Made by a program: the position numbers and the translations under genes | Shown: one piece after another, positions 38,031 through 47,497 of the stretch | Layout: the number at the start of each line of letters is the position of its first letter | How positions within the stretch are numbered: the first letter of the stretch is position 1 | The notes under the pieces: model-generated | What the model was told of the DNA's origin: nothing | The model's database searches: none | The model's input: only the letters and a program-made list of their open reading frames with translations | Assembly: GCF_015711645.1 (NCBI RefSeq) | Contig: NZ_JABTEX010000002.1 | Coordinates: 930,001 to 994,000, forward strand | DNA: 64,000 bases | DNA from: Planomonospora sp. ID82291 | GTDB lineage: Bacteria > Actinomycetota > Actinomycetes > Streptosporangiales > Streptosporangiaceae | Direction: 5' to 3'

Positions 38031-40367
38031 TCAGCGGCGCTTGACTCTGCGGGCCAGTCGGCTGGTGATGCGCTCCAGTTCGGTGCCGAAGGGGTTGTCC
38101 TGGACGAGGTAGGTCCAGGTGGCGGTGGGGCGCTTGAGACCCGCGCCCTCCAGGTCGAGGCCGTCGGCGGTGATCTCCGCGGCCTCGAATGCGGCGACCG
38201 AGCGGGCCTCCACCTCGGCCAGCATCCGCCGGTAGGCGTCGACGGCCTCCTTGTGGAACTCGTCGATCGGGTTGGCCCGGCCGAGGACGCGCAGGTGGAC
38301 GCCCTCCCGGACCTCTCCGAGATAGGCCAGGTGCTCGGCCCAGCAGCGGTCGAGATGGAACAGCACGATCTGCCGGGCGGCCTCGTGCAGCACGTCCGCC
38401 GCCCCTCCGGCGCCGGATCCGGCCTGGGTCCCGTCGGTTTCAGCGGGTGCGGTCCCGTCGGCCCGGGTCCCGTCGGTTTCAGCGGGTGCGGTCCCGTCGG
38501 TTCCGGTGCCGGCCGCGTTCCCGCCCGTCAGGCTCTCCCGCACCTCGGCCCAGCGCTCGGGGGCGGCCGCGGCGAGGGCCTCGGAGGCCGTACGCCCGCG
38601 CAGGACCTTGTCCCGCCGTGCCAGCACCTCCTCACGCTGCCGCTCCAGCAGGCGCGTGTAGCGCCAGGTGTTGCGGTGGATCTCCATGTCGACGCCCTCG
38701 GCGACGCGCTGGGCGTGCGCGACGAGCCGCCGGGACGGCACCCCGCCGTGGTACTCGTCGGCGACGTAGTGGCTGATCAGGTCGTCCTCGCCGCTGACGA
38801 AGAAGACCGAGCCGCCGGGGTCGCCCTGCCGGCCGGCGCGACCGCGGAGCTGGTCGTCCAGGCGGCTGGCGGCGTGCCGCCCCGAGCCGATGACGTACAG
38901 CCCGCCCAGGGCGTCGACCCCCTCGCCGAGGCGGATGTCGGTGCCGCGCCCGGCCATCTGGGTGGAGACCGTGATCGCGCCGCGTTCCCCGGCCGCCGCG
39001 ATGATCGAGGCCTCCTCGGCGTCGTTCTTGGCGTTGAGGAGCACGCACTCCAGGCCGCGCCCGGCCAGGGTCAGGGCGAGCCGCTCGGACTCCGCCACGT
39101 CGAGGGTCCCGATGAGGACCGGCCTGCCGGTCGCGTGCGCCTCGGCGATCTCGTCGGCCAGCGCCCGGTCCCGCTCCATGGCGTGCTCGAACAGGCGGTC
39201 CGGTTCGTCGGTGCGGACCAGCGGCCGGTTGGGCGGGACGACGGCCACCGTGAGGCCGTAGAACTCGCGGAGCTGGTCGCCGACGGCCACGGCCGTGCCG
39301 GTCATCCCGCACTTGACGGGATAGCGGGTGATCAGCCCCTGGACGGTGATCGAGTCGAGGATCTCGCCGGTCTCGGAGGCGGGCAGCGCCTCCTTGGCCT
39401 CGACCGCGGCCTGCAGGCCGTCCGGCCAGCGCTGCAGCAGCGCCACCCGGCCCCGCGACGGGTTGACCAGGTGGACCCGGCCGTCGCGGACGATGTAGTC
39501 GACGTCCTTGGTGAGCAGGGCGTGGGCGTGCAGGGCGAGGCTGACCTCGGCCAGGGTCCCGGGGGTGTCGTAGAGCTCGACGCCCAGGGCGCTCTCGACC
39601 GTGTCGATGCCCTTGGGGGTCAGGTGGACGTTGCGGGCCTGGTCGTCGGTCTCGTAGTGGTAGCCCTTGACGAGCCGCCGGACCAGCGCGGCCATCTCCG
39701 GCACCGCGTCGCCCGGGTCGGCGGCCCCGGCCAGTACGAGCGGCACCCGCGCCTCGTCCACCAGCACCGAGTCGGCCTCGTCCACCAGGGCGACCTCCGG
39801 CTCGGGCACGACGAGCTCGGCGACGTCGGTGCGGAGCCGGTCGCGCAGCACGTCGAAGCCGATCTCACTGACCGAGCCGTAGGTCACGTCCCGGGCGTAG
39901 GCCGCGCGGCGCTCGTCCGGCGTGGAGTTCTGGCCGATCCAGCCGACCGTGACGCCCAGCGCGGCGTACAGCGGGCCCATCCACTCGGCGTCGCGCCGGG
40001 CCAGGTAGTCGTTGACCGAGATGACATGGACCCGCCTGCCCTGCAGGGCGTATCCGGCGGCGGCCATCGCGCCGGAGAGGGTCTTGCCCTCGCCGGTGGC
40101 CATCTCCGCGACGTTGCCGGAGAGCATGGCCAGCGTGCCGACGAGCTGCACGTCGTACGGGCGCAGCCCCAGCGACCGGTCGGCGGCCTCCCGGAGCAGG
40201 GCGCAGAAGGCGGCCAGGTCGTCGACCCGGGGCTCCGGCAGCTCCTCCGCGGCCCGCAGACGCTCCTCGTGGGACCGGGAGGCCGCCACCGTCCGCTCGA
40301 AGGGCGCCAGGTCGATCGAACCGGGACGCTCCAGGAACCGCCTGACGAACTGCTTTATCGACGCCAC
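38031..40367 (-). CDS. secA2: Accessory Sec translocase ATPase SecA2
   Basis: A protein of 778 residues, shorter than SecA1 (about 900-950) and without the C-terminal linker and zinc site. Walker A is ATGEGKT at 90-96, Walker B VALVDEADSVLVDEA, and the helicase motifs TVSTQMAGRGTDIRLG and LRGRAGRQGDPGGSVFFVS are intact. SecA2 exports a subset of proteins. The GTG at 40367 follows GGAGGG. Two 36-bp units near 38430-38510 add a Thr/Asp/Ala repeat between the helicase part and the helical wing domain. No accessory SecY2 is nearby. Confidence 0.93.
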   Translation of the reverse strand: MASIKQFVRRFLERPGSIDLAPFERTVAASRSHEERLRAAEELPEPRVDDLAAFCALLREAADRSLGLRPYDVQLVGTLAMLSGNVAEMATGEGKTLSGAMAAAGYALQGRRVHVISVNDYLARRDAEWMGPLYAALGVTVGWIGQNSTPDERRAAYARDVTYGSVSEIGFDVLRDRLRTDVAELVVPEPEVALVDEADSVLVDEARVPLVLAGAADPGDAVPEMAALVRRLVKGYHYETDDQARNVHLTPKGIDTVESALGVELYDTPGTLAEVSLALHAHALLTKDVDYIVRDGRVHLVNPSRGRVALLQRWPDGLQAAVEAKEALPASETGEILDSITVQGLITRYPVKCGMTGTAVAVGDQLREFYGLTVAVVPPNRPLVRTDEPDRLFEHAMERDRALADEIAEAHATGRPVLIGTLDVAESERLALTLAGRGLECVLLNAKNDAEEASIIAAAGERGAITVSTQMAGRGTDIRLGEGVDALGGLYVIGSGRHAASRLDDQLRGRAGRQGDPGGSVFFVSGEDDLISHYVADEYHGGVPSRRLVAHAQRVAEGVDMEIHRNTWRYTRLLERQREEVLARRDKVLRGRTASEALAAAAPERWAEVRESLTGGNAAGTGTDGTAPAETDGTRADGTAPAETDGTQAGSGAGGAADVLHEAARQIVLFHLDRCWAEHLAYLGEVREGVHLRVLGRANPIDEFHKEAVDAYRRMLAEVEARSVAAFEAAEITADGLDLEGAGLKRPTATWTYLVQDNPFGTELERITSRLARRVKRR

Positions 40368-40553
40368 GTTCCCTCCAACGCCCGTTTCGCGGATCCCGTT
40401 CCCTGCGGTGGGTGCGGTGCGGCGGGACCGGAGCGGATCCGGAGCCCGTGCCGGTATCTTGTCCCGCTGTGAGTCCCGCTCCCCGCGGGGCAGTGGCCCC
40501 GGGCCCCGGCCCCCGCGGGGCCGCGCCGCCGGAAGGTAGAAGGTACGAGGACG

Positions 40554-42221
40554 ATGACCGCTGAGGAGAAGGCCGCACCGCCCCCCGCGCAGAGGGCCCG
40601 GGTGGGCCGCTGGAGCGCGCAGGGGTGGGTCAACGTCGTGCTCCTGGCCATGGCCTTCCTGCTCGCCGTGGCCGCGGTGACCGGCGCCGCGGCCCTGCGC
40701 CACACCGCGCAGGTGTCCAACCGGCTGGTGGACCAGATCTCCCCGGCCCGGGTCGAGTCGGAGCGGCTGCAGACCGCCCTGCTGGACCAGGAGACCGGCG
40801 TCCGGGGCTTCGTCCTCACCGGACGGGAGGAGTTCCTCGAGCCCTACACCGCCGGCCGGGAGGCCGAGCGGCGGTCGGTGGACGAGATCAGGCGGCTCAT
40901 CTCGCACGGGCGGACGCTGCGCGAGCTGGACGAGGTGGAGCGCCTGATCGGGCTGTGGCGGGACCGGCACGCCGAGCCGATGATCCAGCTGACCCGTGAC
41001 GAGGGCGTGGGGAAGGTGGGCACGGCGCAGGCGGAGGCGGGCCGGAAGGCCTTCGAGGCCGTCCGCGCCGCGCTGGACGCGCAGAACGCCGCCTGGACGC
41101 GGGCGCGGGACGACGCGCGCGCCGACCTGGGCGACGCGCGGCTGGTCCGCGACGCCGCCTTCCTCGGCATCCTCACGGTCCTGCTGTTCGCGATCATCGC
41201 GGTGGCGGTGCTGCTGCGCGTGGTGGTCTTCCGCCCGCTGGACCTGCTGGGCTCCGCCTCGCGCCGGGTCACCGGCGGGGACTTCGACCACCACATCGAC
41301 ATCGGCGGCCCGGCCGACATCGCGGCCCTGTCCCGCGACATGGAGGCGATGCGCGAGCGGATCGTGGCCGAGCTGGAGGAGAGCCACCGGGCCCGGCACC
41401 TGCTGGAGGAGCAGACCACCGAGCTGCGGCGCTCGAACGCCGAACTGGAGCAGTTCGCCTACGTGGCCAGCCACGACCTGCAGGAGCCGCTGCGCAAGGT
41501 GGCCAGCTTCACCCAGATGCTGGAGCAGCGGTACGGCGGGCAGCTGGACGACCGGGCCAAGCAGTACATCGCCTTCGCGGTGGACGGCGCCAAGCGCATG
41601 CAGGTGCTCATCAACGAACTGCTCACCTTCTCCCGGGTGGGCCGGATCACCCGCGAGCCGGTGACGTTCGGCCTGGCGGAGACGATCACCGCGGCGCTGC
41701 GCAACCTCACCGCGGCGGTGGAGGAGTCCGGGGGCGAGATCGAGGTCGGCCCCCTGCCCGAGGTGACCGGCGACCGGGCCCAGTTCGTGATGCTCTGGCA
41801 GAACCTGATCGGCAACGCGCTGAAGTTCCGCCACCCCGACCGCGCGCCCGTGGTCCGGATCGAGGCGCGGCGCGAGGACGGGGAGTGGCTGATCACCGTC
41901 ACGGACAACGGCATCGGCATCGACGCCCGGTTCGCCGACAAGATCTTCGTCATCTTCCAGCGGCTGCACAACCGGGACGCCTACGAGGGGACGGGCATCG
42001 GCCTGGCGATCTGCCGGAAGGTCGTGGAGTACCACCGGGGGAGGATCTGGCTCGACACCGGCCACACGGACGGGACGCGCTTCGTCATCGCCCTGCCCGC
42101 GACCGGCGACGCCGGGGAGGAGACCGGGCCGTCCGGTGCGGACCAGGCGTCGCCGGGCCCCCGGGAGGAGCCGGCGGCCGAGGGGGACTCCGTACCGGAC
42201 CTCGTCCGGGAGTCCGGCTGA
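40554..42221 (+). CDS. Orphan membrane sensor histidine kinase
   Basis: A protein of 555 residues. Helix 1 (residues 25-49) is followed by a CHASE3-like sensor domain (RVESERLQTALLDQETGVRGFVLTGREEFLEPY), helix 2 (205-225), HAMP, a short coiled coil, and HisKA with YVASHDLQEPLRK (His307). HATPase_c follows: WQNLIGNALKFRHPD (N box), TDNGIGI (G1) and GTGIGLAICRKVVEYHRG (G2). The layout resembles cyanobacterial-type and phytochrome-type kinases. No response regulator gene is nearby. It is divergent from secA2. Confidence 0.92.
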   Translation: MTAEEKAAPPPAQRARVGRWSAQGWVNVVLLAMAFLLAVAAVTGAAALRHTAQVSNRLVDQISPARVESERLQTALLDQETGVRGFVLTGREEFLEPYTAGREAERRSVDEIRRLISHGRTLRELDEVERLIGLWRDRHAEPMIQLTRDEGVGKVGTAQAEAGRKAFEAVRAALDAQNAAWTRARDDARADLGDARLVRDAAFLGILTVLLFAIIAVAVLLRVVVFRPLDLLGSASRRVTGGDFDHHIDIGGPADIAALSRDMEAMRERIVAELEESHRARHLLEEQTTELRRSNAELEQFAYVASHDLQEPLRKVASFTQMLEQRYGGQLDDRAKQYIAFAVDGAKRMQVLINELLTFSRVGRITREPVTFGLAETITAALRNLTAAVEESGGEIEVGPLPEVTGDRAQFVMLWQNLIGNALKFRHPDRAPVVRIEARREDGEWLITVTDNGIGIDARFADKIFVIFQRLHNRDAYEGTGIGLAICRKVVEYHRGRIWLDTGHTDGTRFVIALPATGDAGEETGPSGADQASPGPREEPAAEGDSVPDLVRESG

Positions 42222-42352
42222 GGGGGAGCCTGTGACGCGCTTTTCCGGTAGAAGGTTGTTCCTTTCCGGCATGGGATGAATCACGGGGTCACCGCCTCTG
42301 CGCGGGAGGTCTGCCGTGCCAGGATGGGCCCGGTCCCGAGATCGGAGAGAAC

Positions 42353-42886
42353 GTGGACAAGACCTCGACCGGCACGGCCCTCGCCGCCGCCGCCCTCCTG
42401 CTCGTCTGCGCGGCGCCCGCCCTGGCCGCCGCACCCGCCTCGGCTCCGGCGGTGTCCGCGCCGGCCACCGCGCCGGCCACCGCACCGGCCACCGCGCCGA
42501 CCACTGGGCAGGAGTCCGGCCTGAAGACGGTGTACGGCTGGGCGAAGAGGTCCGGGAACTCCGCGATGATCGTCACCCCGCACCGGGTCAGCCGCTACGG
42601 CCACGGCGAGGGCGAGAACGGCGGCTGGAACATCGGCAGGCGCAAGGGCGCCCCCATCAGGATCGACTACACCGAGGGGCTCGACTTCCGCCAGGTGAAC
42701 AAGAAGTGCGGCAAGCCTCCGGCGGGCCACCCGTACGACACCCGCAGCGCCTACGAGCTGGGCACCAAGCGCTGCGACCCGATCGACCTGTACGACCGGC
42801 TCCGCAAGGGCCGGATCCCGGTGAAGGTCGTCTACGACCCGGCCGGTCCGATGGCGGTCAGGGTCCACGAGCTGGTCCTGCCGTAG
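42353..42886 (+). CDS. Small secreted protein of unknown function
   Basis: A protein of 177 residues. The N-terminal signal peptide is clear (TALAAAALLLVCAAPALA, cleavage near residue 26), then a Pro/Ala-Thr repeat linker (residues 27-52) and a folded part with three Cys-containing segments (NKKCGKPPAG, TKRCDPIDLYDRL). GTG at 42353 follows GGAGAGAAC. It is probably exported; I do not recognise the domain. Confidence 0.75.
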   Translation: MDKTSTGTALAAAALLLVCAAPALAAAPASAPAVSAPATAPATAPATAPTTGQESGLKTVYGWAKRSGNSAMIVTPHRVSRYGHGEGENGGWNIGRRKGAPIRIDYTEGLDFRQVNKKCGKPPAGHPYDTRSAYELGTKRCDPIDLYDRLRKGRIPVKVVYDPAGPMAVRVHELVLP

Positions 42887-43008
42887 TGGGGGCCTGCGAG
42901 CCGTCTCTGTCCCATGGCGGAGGGCCATGGGCGGGCCCCTCCGCACGACGGTGAAAGCCCCGGCCGTACCTGACACGATCTGACAGGTACGGCGGTCACG
43001 ATGGTCCC

Positions 43009-43371
43009 ATGACCACGAAAGCCACGTTCCTCGCCGTGACCCTCGACTGCGCCGAGCCCAAGCGGCTCGCGGACTTCTACGCCACCGTGTTCGGCTACGA
43101 GGTCCAGTACGCCGAGGACGAGTACGCCGGCATCGGCGACGGCACCATGACGATCTACTTCCAGAAGAACGCCGAGCGCAGGCCCGCCGCCTGGCCCGGC
43201 CCCGACAAGCAGTTCCACCTCGACGTGCGGGTCCCGGACGTGGACCGGGCGGTGGCGGAGTACGTGGAGCTCGGCGCGACCAAGCCGGACTTCCAGCCCG
43301 GCGGGGAGAACTGGACCGTGCTCGCCGACCCCGAGGGCCACCTGTTCTGCGTCTGCCCGGTCCGCGACTGA
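43009..43371 (+). CDS. VOC-family protein (glyoxalase-like)
   Basis: A protein of 120 residues with two beta-alpha-beta-beta-beta motifs. LAVTLDCAEPKRLADFYATVFGYEV begins the first, and FHLDVRVPDVDRAVAEYVELGATK the second. The usual metal ligands (a His in FHLDV and an Asp/Glu in DPEGHLFCVCPV) are present, so a small-molecule-binding dioxygenase, glyoxalase or resistance role is possible. A large hairpin follows the stop. Confidence 0.88.
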   Translation: MTTKATFLAVTLDCAEPKRLADFYATVFGYEVQYAEDEYAGIGDGTMTIYFQKNAERRPAAWPGPDKQFHLDVRVPDVDRAVAEYVELGATKPDFQPGGENWTVLADPEGHLFCVCPVRD

Positions 43372-43383
43372 CCCGGCCGCGCC

Positions 43384-43421
43384 CGGCGGGACGGTGCCAT
43401 CCGGATGGCACCGTCCCGCCG
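43384..43421 (+). terminator. 38-bp perfect palindrome after the VOC gene
   Basis: Starting CGGCGGGACGGTGCCATCC and continuing as its own reverse complement, this 38-base palindrome (centre between 43402 and 43403) lies 13 bases after the VOC stop. It would form an extremely stable hairpin. It also lies downstream of the convergent CGNR gene and could stop transcription from both sides. Confidence 0.75.
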
Positions 43422-43462
43422 GTCATGAACCGGGCGGGTCACGAACCCGGCCCGGATCTTTT

Positions 43463-43498
43463 CGCCGTCCTCTGCCGGAACGCCGTCCTCTGCCGGAA
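43463..43498. repeat. 18-bp tandem duplication
   Basis: CGCCGTCCTCTGCCGGAA occurs twice in tandem (43463-43480 and 43481-43498) in the gap between the convergent VOC and CGNR genes. No gene covers it. Confidence 0.6.
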
Positions 43499-43590
43499 CG
43501 CCGAGCCCTCGTGGGTGAGCCGTCGTCGTCTTCTGCGGTCGTGATCAGATGGTGCGTGCCGCCGGCGGGCGGCCCCGCGATCGGCGGGCC

Positions 43591-44160
43591 TCACGCGGTC
43601 CTGCCCCTGGCGCGGAAGGCCGCGGTCTTGACGCGGTTCTGGCACGCGGTGCCGCAGAAGCGGCGGGTGCCGTTGCGGGAGACGTCCACGTACACCCGGT
43701 CGCAGTGCGGCGCCGTGCACACGCCGAGGCGGTCGTGGAACTCGCCGCCCAGCACGATCGCGAGCCCGGTGGCGCAGCTCGCCGCCCAGTCCTCGGCGGC
43801 GGTGCCGCCGGTGCCGTGGAAGTGCAGGTGCCAGGGCTCCCCGTCGTGCCGCTGGAGCATCGGCCGGGCGCGGGTCTCCTCGAGCAGGGCGTTGACCCGC
43901 TCCGCCGCCGCGTCCAGGTCCTCCGCCGCGACGGCGTCGAAGACGGCGCGCAGGCGCGCCGCGACCCCGGCGAGCTCGCGGGCCTCCTCCTCGGTGACCT
44001 CCCGGTGCTCCGGGTAGCCGGTCCGCAGGCCCTCGGCGGCGGCGGCGGCGAGGTCGCGCGGCGGTGGGAGATCGCGACCGCGCCTCTCGCCGGGGGTCAG
44101 CTCGTTGACCAGGCCCACCGCCACCCGGACGATCGCATCGGCGTGACTGTTGAAATCCAC
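43591..44160 (-). CDS. CGNR zinc-finger (ABATE-domain) regulator
   Basis: A protein of 189 residues. The N-terminal ABATE-like ligand domain covers about residues 1-140. The C-terminal CGNR finger has CTAPHCDRVYVD and RRFCGTACQNRVKTAAFRAR, four cysteines and a basic helix. Such proteins are probable stress-linked transcription regulators. It is divergent from the methyltransferase with an inverted repeat between them, implying control of that gene. Confidence 0.9.
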   Translation of the reverse strand: MDFNSHADAIVRVAVGLVNELTPGERRGRDLPPPRDLAAAAAEGLRTGYPEHREVTEEEARELAGVAARLRAVFDAVAAEDLDAAAERVNALLEETRARPMLQRHDGEPWHLHFHGTGGTAAEDWAASCATGLAIVLGGEFHDRLGVCTAPHCDRVYVDVSRNGTRRFCGTACQNRVKTAAFRARGRTA

Positions 44161-44189
44161 TTGACCAGTTACCTCTCCGCGTCTAGGTT

Positions 44190-44219
44190 GTAACTGTCAT
44201 AAGATTAAACGATAGTTAC
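44190..44219. promoter_or_regulatory. Operator-like inverted repeat between CGNR and methyltransferase genes
   Basis: GTAACTGTC (44190-44198) and GATAGTTAC (44211-44219) match as an inverted repeat at eight of nine positions, in an AT-rich divergent promoter. It likely binds the CGNR protein. Confidence 0.55.
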
Positions 44220-44228
44220 ATGGAGGCG

Positions 44229-44987
44229 ATGGTGCTCACCCGTGACGCCGCCCGCGAATGGATCTCGCGCTGGGACCGTCAGCAGGAGGGCTACGTGCCC
44301 GAACGCGAGGAGCGCTTCACCGCGTTGATCGACGCCGTCGAGGCGCTGGGCCGTCCCGACCCGCTGGTCGTCGACCTCGGCTGCGGGCCGGGCTCGCTCT
44401 CGATCCGGCTGCTGGAGCGGCTGCCCCGGGCGACGGTGGTCGCGGTCGACGCCGACCCGCTGCTGCTCGGCCTCGGCCGGGCCGCCCACCCCGGTCTCAG
44501 GTTCGTCTCCGCCGATCTGCGCACACCCGGCTGGAGCGGCTCGCTGGGCCTGGACCGGCCCGCCGACGCCGTGGTGAGCACCACGGCGCTGCACTGGATC
44601 TCCGCGGCGGACCTGCCGAAGACGTACGCCGAGCTGGCGGCCGTACTGCGTCCGGGCGGGCTGCTGCTCAACGGCGACAACCTGGAGACCGACGACGCCA
44701 CCCCGGCCCTCGCCCGTCTCGAACGCGCCCTGCACGAGCGGGAGGCCGGACGCAGGTTCGCCGGCCGGCGCCCCGAGAACTGGCGCCAGTGGTGGGACGC
44801 GGTCGCCGCCGACCCCGCCTTCGACGATCTCCACGCGGCCCGCGCCACGGCGGGCGCCGACCACCACGGCTCGGAGTCCCCGCTGCTCTCCCAGCACGTC
44901 GGCGCCCTCCGCGACGCGGGCTTCACCGAGATCGGCCCCCTGTGGCAGCGCGGCCACGACCGGCTCCTGTGCGCCGTCCGCGGCTGA
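44229..44987 (+). CDS. SAM-dependent methyltransferase
   Basis: A class I methyltransferase of 252 residues. VVDLGCGPGSLSIRL is motif I, AVDADPLLLGL is the acidic loop, and LHWISAADLPKTYAELAAVLRPGGLLLNGDN covers motifs IV-VI. The type resembles trans-aconitate/ubiquinone-like methyltransferases. GGAGG at 44222-44226 serves either the ATG at 44229 or the GTG at 44232; an ATG at 44220 is too early for it. The divergent CGNR gene is the likely regulator. Confidence 0.88.
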   Translation: MVLTRDAAREWISRWDRQQEGYVPEREERFTALIDAVEALGRPDPLVVDLGCGPGSLSIRLLERLPRATVVAVDADPLLLGLGRAAHPGLRFVSADLRTPGWSGSLGLDRPADAVVSTTALHWISAADLPKTYAELAAVLRPGGLLLNGDNLETDDATPALARLERALHEREAGRRFAGRRPENWRQWWDAVAADPAFDDLHAARATAGADHHGSESPLLSQHVGALRDAGFTEIGPLWQRGHDRLLCAVRG

Positions 44988-45173
44988 CCCGGCCGGTCCC
45001 CGCCGGTTCCGGCAGCGCGGCCGGGACCGGCGGGAAGACCGCCGGAAACGGGGCGGAGAGGGTCGATCGTCCTTGGGGAGGCCCTTAACAGGCCGTCGGG
45101 AGCCCTAAGCTGGATGGATGACCCGAGTATCGCTTTTTTACCCATGCGCGGCTTCTCCCGAGGGCGGGTGGCG

Positions 45174-46169
45174 ATGACCTGGGTCGGGATCTCGATCGCT
45201 CTCGTCGGCGCGCTCGGTTACGCCCTGGGCGCCGCGCTCCAGCAGTTCGAGGCGGTCGCGGAGGGCGCCTCGCTCAAGCTGATGAGACGCCCCCGCTGGT
45301 GGCTGGGAGGCGTCATCGGTTTCACCGGTGCGTCCCTGCACGCGGTGGCACTGAGCTTCGCGCCGCTGGTCGCGGTGCAGCCGATCAGTGTGGCGACGCT
45401 GGTGTTCGCGGTGCCGCTCGCGGCGATGCTGCACGGCAGGACGGCCCACCGGGCGGAGGTCGTCGGTTCGGCCGCGGTGGCCGTCGGGCTGCTGGGCCTG
45501 CTGCTGCTGGTCCCCTCGCACGCGGTGACGCCGCACATGACGGGGCGGGAGGCGTTCGGCTTCCTCGGCTGCGTCGGGCTGGTCGTGCTGGTGGCCCACC
45601 TGGCCGGGCGCAGGGCCCGCGGCCCGGCCAAGGCGCTGGTGCTCTCGGTCGCCGCCGGCGCGGTGACGGCCAGCGTCTCCACCTTCGTCCGGGTGGTGGG
45701 CGGGAACTTCGGCGGCGACTGGGCCAACCTGGTCAGCTGGTTCACCCTCGCGGTCCCGGTGCTGCTCGTCTGCGCGGTCGTGCTGCTGCAGAAGTCCTAC
45801 GAGGTGGGCTACTTCGGCATCGCCTACGCGGGCGTGCAGGTGGTCGACCCGATCACCTCCATCCTCGCCGGAGCGCTCCTGCTGGACGAGGCGATGCCCT
45901 CGGGCTGGTCGAACGCGCTCCCCGCGCTCCTGGCCGGTGCGCTCATGGTCTGGGGGACGCTCACCCTCGGGCGGCTCGCCCCCGACCACAAGGCCCCCGC
46001 GTCCGCCCCGGTCGCGGTCCCCGGCCTCTCCCCGGAGCCCGCGCCGGAGTCCTCTCCGGAGTCGTCCACGGAGCCCGCTCCGGCCCGCGAGCCCGCTCCC
46101 GTCCCAGGTCCCTCCTCCTCGGCCTCGGCTGCCTCTTCTTCCTCCGAGGGCGTTTCGATCACGCCGTAG
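45174..46169 (+). CDS. DMT-superfamily membrane transporter
   Basis: A protein of 331 residues with nine to ten hydrophobic helices arranged as two EamA/DMT-like halves. A QQFEAVAEGA segment follows helix 1, and LVAVQPISVATLVFAVPLAAML lies in the first half. The C-terminal 60 residues are a Pro/Ser/Glu-rich cytoplasmic-type tail. The ATG at 45174 is preferred because the hydrophobic helix begins at once; the frame opens 60 bases earlier. Its 3' end overlaps the convergent monooxygenase by 11 bases. Substrate unknown. Confidence 0.85.
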   Translation: MTWVGISIALVGALGYALGAALQQFEAVAEGASLKLMRRPRWWLGGVIGFTGASLHAVALSFAPLVAVQPISVATLVFAVPLAAMLHGRTAHRAEVVGSAAVAVGLLGLLLLVPSHAVTPHMTGREAFGFLGCVGLVVLVAHLAGRRARGPAKALVLSVAAGAVTASVSTFVRVVGGNFGGDWANLVSWFTLAVPVLLVCAVVLLQKSYEVGYFGIAYAGVQVVDPITSILAGALLLDEAMPSGWSNALPALLAGALMVWGTLTLGRLAPDHKAPASAPVAVPGLSPEPAPESSPESSTEPAPAREPAPVPGPSSSASAASSSSEGVSITP

Positions 46170-47484
46170 GGGGACGCCAGCCGAAGACGTCGTCCGCCGC
46201 GCCGGCGGCCCGTCCCGGGGCGAGCCGTGCGGCGAGCAGCATCATCGTGTCGCGCAGCCGTACGGCGAGCGGGTTGCGGATCTTCGTGGCGCGGCAGACC
46301 GCGGCGGAGCGGGCGACGATCTTCGAGGTCCGCTCCAGGCGGGCGGCGGTGTAGGCCCCCAGCCGGGAGGCGAGGTCGGGGACGTCGCCGTCCCCGGGTC
46401 CGGCGACGTGGGCCAGCACGACCGCGTCCTCGATCGCCTGGCAGGCCCCCTGGCCCAGGTTGGGCGTCATGGCGTGCGCCGCGTCGCCCAGCAGCGCCAC
46501 CCGGCCCCGGTGCATCGCCGGCAGCGGGGACGCCAGGTAGTGGACGTCGTTGCGGAGCACGTCCTGCGGCGAGGCCGCGGCGAGCAGCTCCGGGATCGGG
46601 GCGTGCCAGCCGCCGAACAGCCGCCGCAGCTCCGCGAGCCGGTCGCGGTCCGCGCCGTCCGCGCTGCTGCCGCCGCTCCCGCCGTCCGCGCCACGGAGAC
46701 CGCTCCCGCCGTCCGCGTCACCGGGGCCGCTTCCGCCGTCCGCGGCGCTCGCGGGCACGGTGTCGGTGGCGTAGCAGTAGGTCGTGCCGCCGGCCAGCGG
46801 CATGATCCCGAAGATCTTGCCCGCGCCCCAGCTCTCCGAGGCCTGGCCGGGCACGCCCTCGGCGGGGACGAGCACCCGCCAGCTCGTGGTCCCGGAGTGG
46901 CGCGGACCGGGGTGGCCGGGGAACAGCGCCGCCCTGACGGAGGAGCGGACGCCGTCGGCGGCCACCACCAGCTCGGCCTCCAGGACGGTCTGCGTCCCGG
47001 GGCCCGGGGCTTCGGTCCCGGGACGGGTCGCGGCGGCGGCGCGGCCGGCGCGTGGGCCGGACCCCGCCGTCACGGCCGTCACCGCGCCGGTCTCCGGGTC
47101 CACGCCCGTGACCGCGGTGTCCAGCCGCACGGTGCCGGGGGCCAGCCGCGCGACGAGCGCGTCGACCAGCTGCGCGCGGCGCAGCAGGACCACCGAGTCG
47201 CCGTACCGGGCGGTCACCGTCTCCGCGCTGGTCCGCACCAGCCACCGCCCGTCCGCGCTCCGCACCCCGCCGTCGCCCTGGACGGCGGAGAGTCCGCGGA
47301 TCTCGTCACCGACGCCGATCGTGTCGAGCGCCCTGAGTGCGTTGGCCGCGACGGCGAGCCCGGAGCCGACCGGCTCCAGGGAGGCCGCCCGCTCCAGCAC
47401 CGTGACGTCCCAGCCGCGCCGCTGGAGCGCCACCGCCGCGGTCAGCCCGCCGATCCCCGCTCCGACCACCACTGCGCGCGCCAT
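46159..47484 (-). CDS. FAD-dependent monooxygenase (group A)
   Basis: A flavoprotein monooxygenase of 441 residues. VVVGAGIGGLTAAVALQRRGWDVTVLER is the FAD-binding fold, VVAADGVRSSVRAALFPGH is the NADPH/FAD motif, and VALLGDAAHAMTPNLGQGACQAIEDA is the second FAD motif. It resembles TetX/RdmE-type and zeaxanthin-epoxidase-like hydroxylases. A Gly/Asp/Ser repeat insertion lies near 46640-46750. GGAG precedes the ATG at 47484. It is regulated by the divergent TetR through the operators at 47498-47549. Confidence 0.9.
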   Translation of the reverse strand: MARAVVVGAGIGGLTAAVALQRRGWDVTVLERAASLEPVGSGLAVAANALRALDTIGVGDEIRGLSAVQGDGGVRSADGRWLVRTSAETVTARYGDSVVLLRRAQLVDALVARLAPGTVRLDTAVTGVDPETGAVTAVTAGSGPRAGRAAAATRPGTEAPGPGTQTVLEAELVVAADGVRSSVRAALFPGHPGPRHSGTTSWRVLVPAEGVPGQASESWGAGKIFGIMPLAGGTTYCYATDTVPASAADGGSGPGDADGGSGLRGADGGSGGSSADGADRDRLAELRRLFGGWHAPIPELLAAASPQDVLRNDVHYLASPLPAMHRGRVALLGDAAHAMTPNLGQGACQAIEDAVVLAHVAGPGDGDVPDLASRLGAYTAARLERTSKIVARSAAVCRATKIRNPLAVRLRDTMMLLAARLAPGRAAGAADDVFGWRPPTA

Positions 47485-47497
47485 GTCCATCTCCTTC

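Noticed and set aside
42234-42281. Fifteen-codon ORF before the secreted protein gene
   Set aside because: Too short and without a ribosome site or any recognisable feature.
38031-42485. 1484-codon frame fusing SecA2 to an upstream extension
   Set aside because: The extra part is antisense to the sensor kinase. The true start is GTG 40367 with GGAGGG.
46550-46774. Small ORF within the FAD monooxygenase gene on the plus strand
   Set aside because: Ser/Pro-rich antisense of the low-complexity insertion; no start signal.
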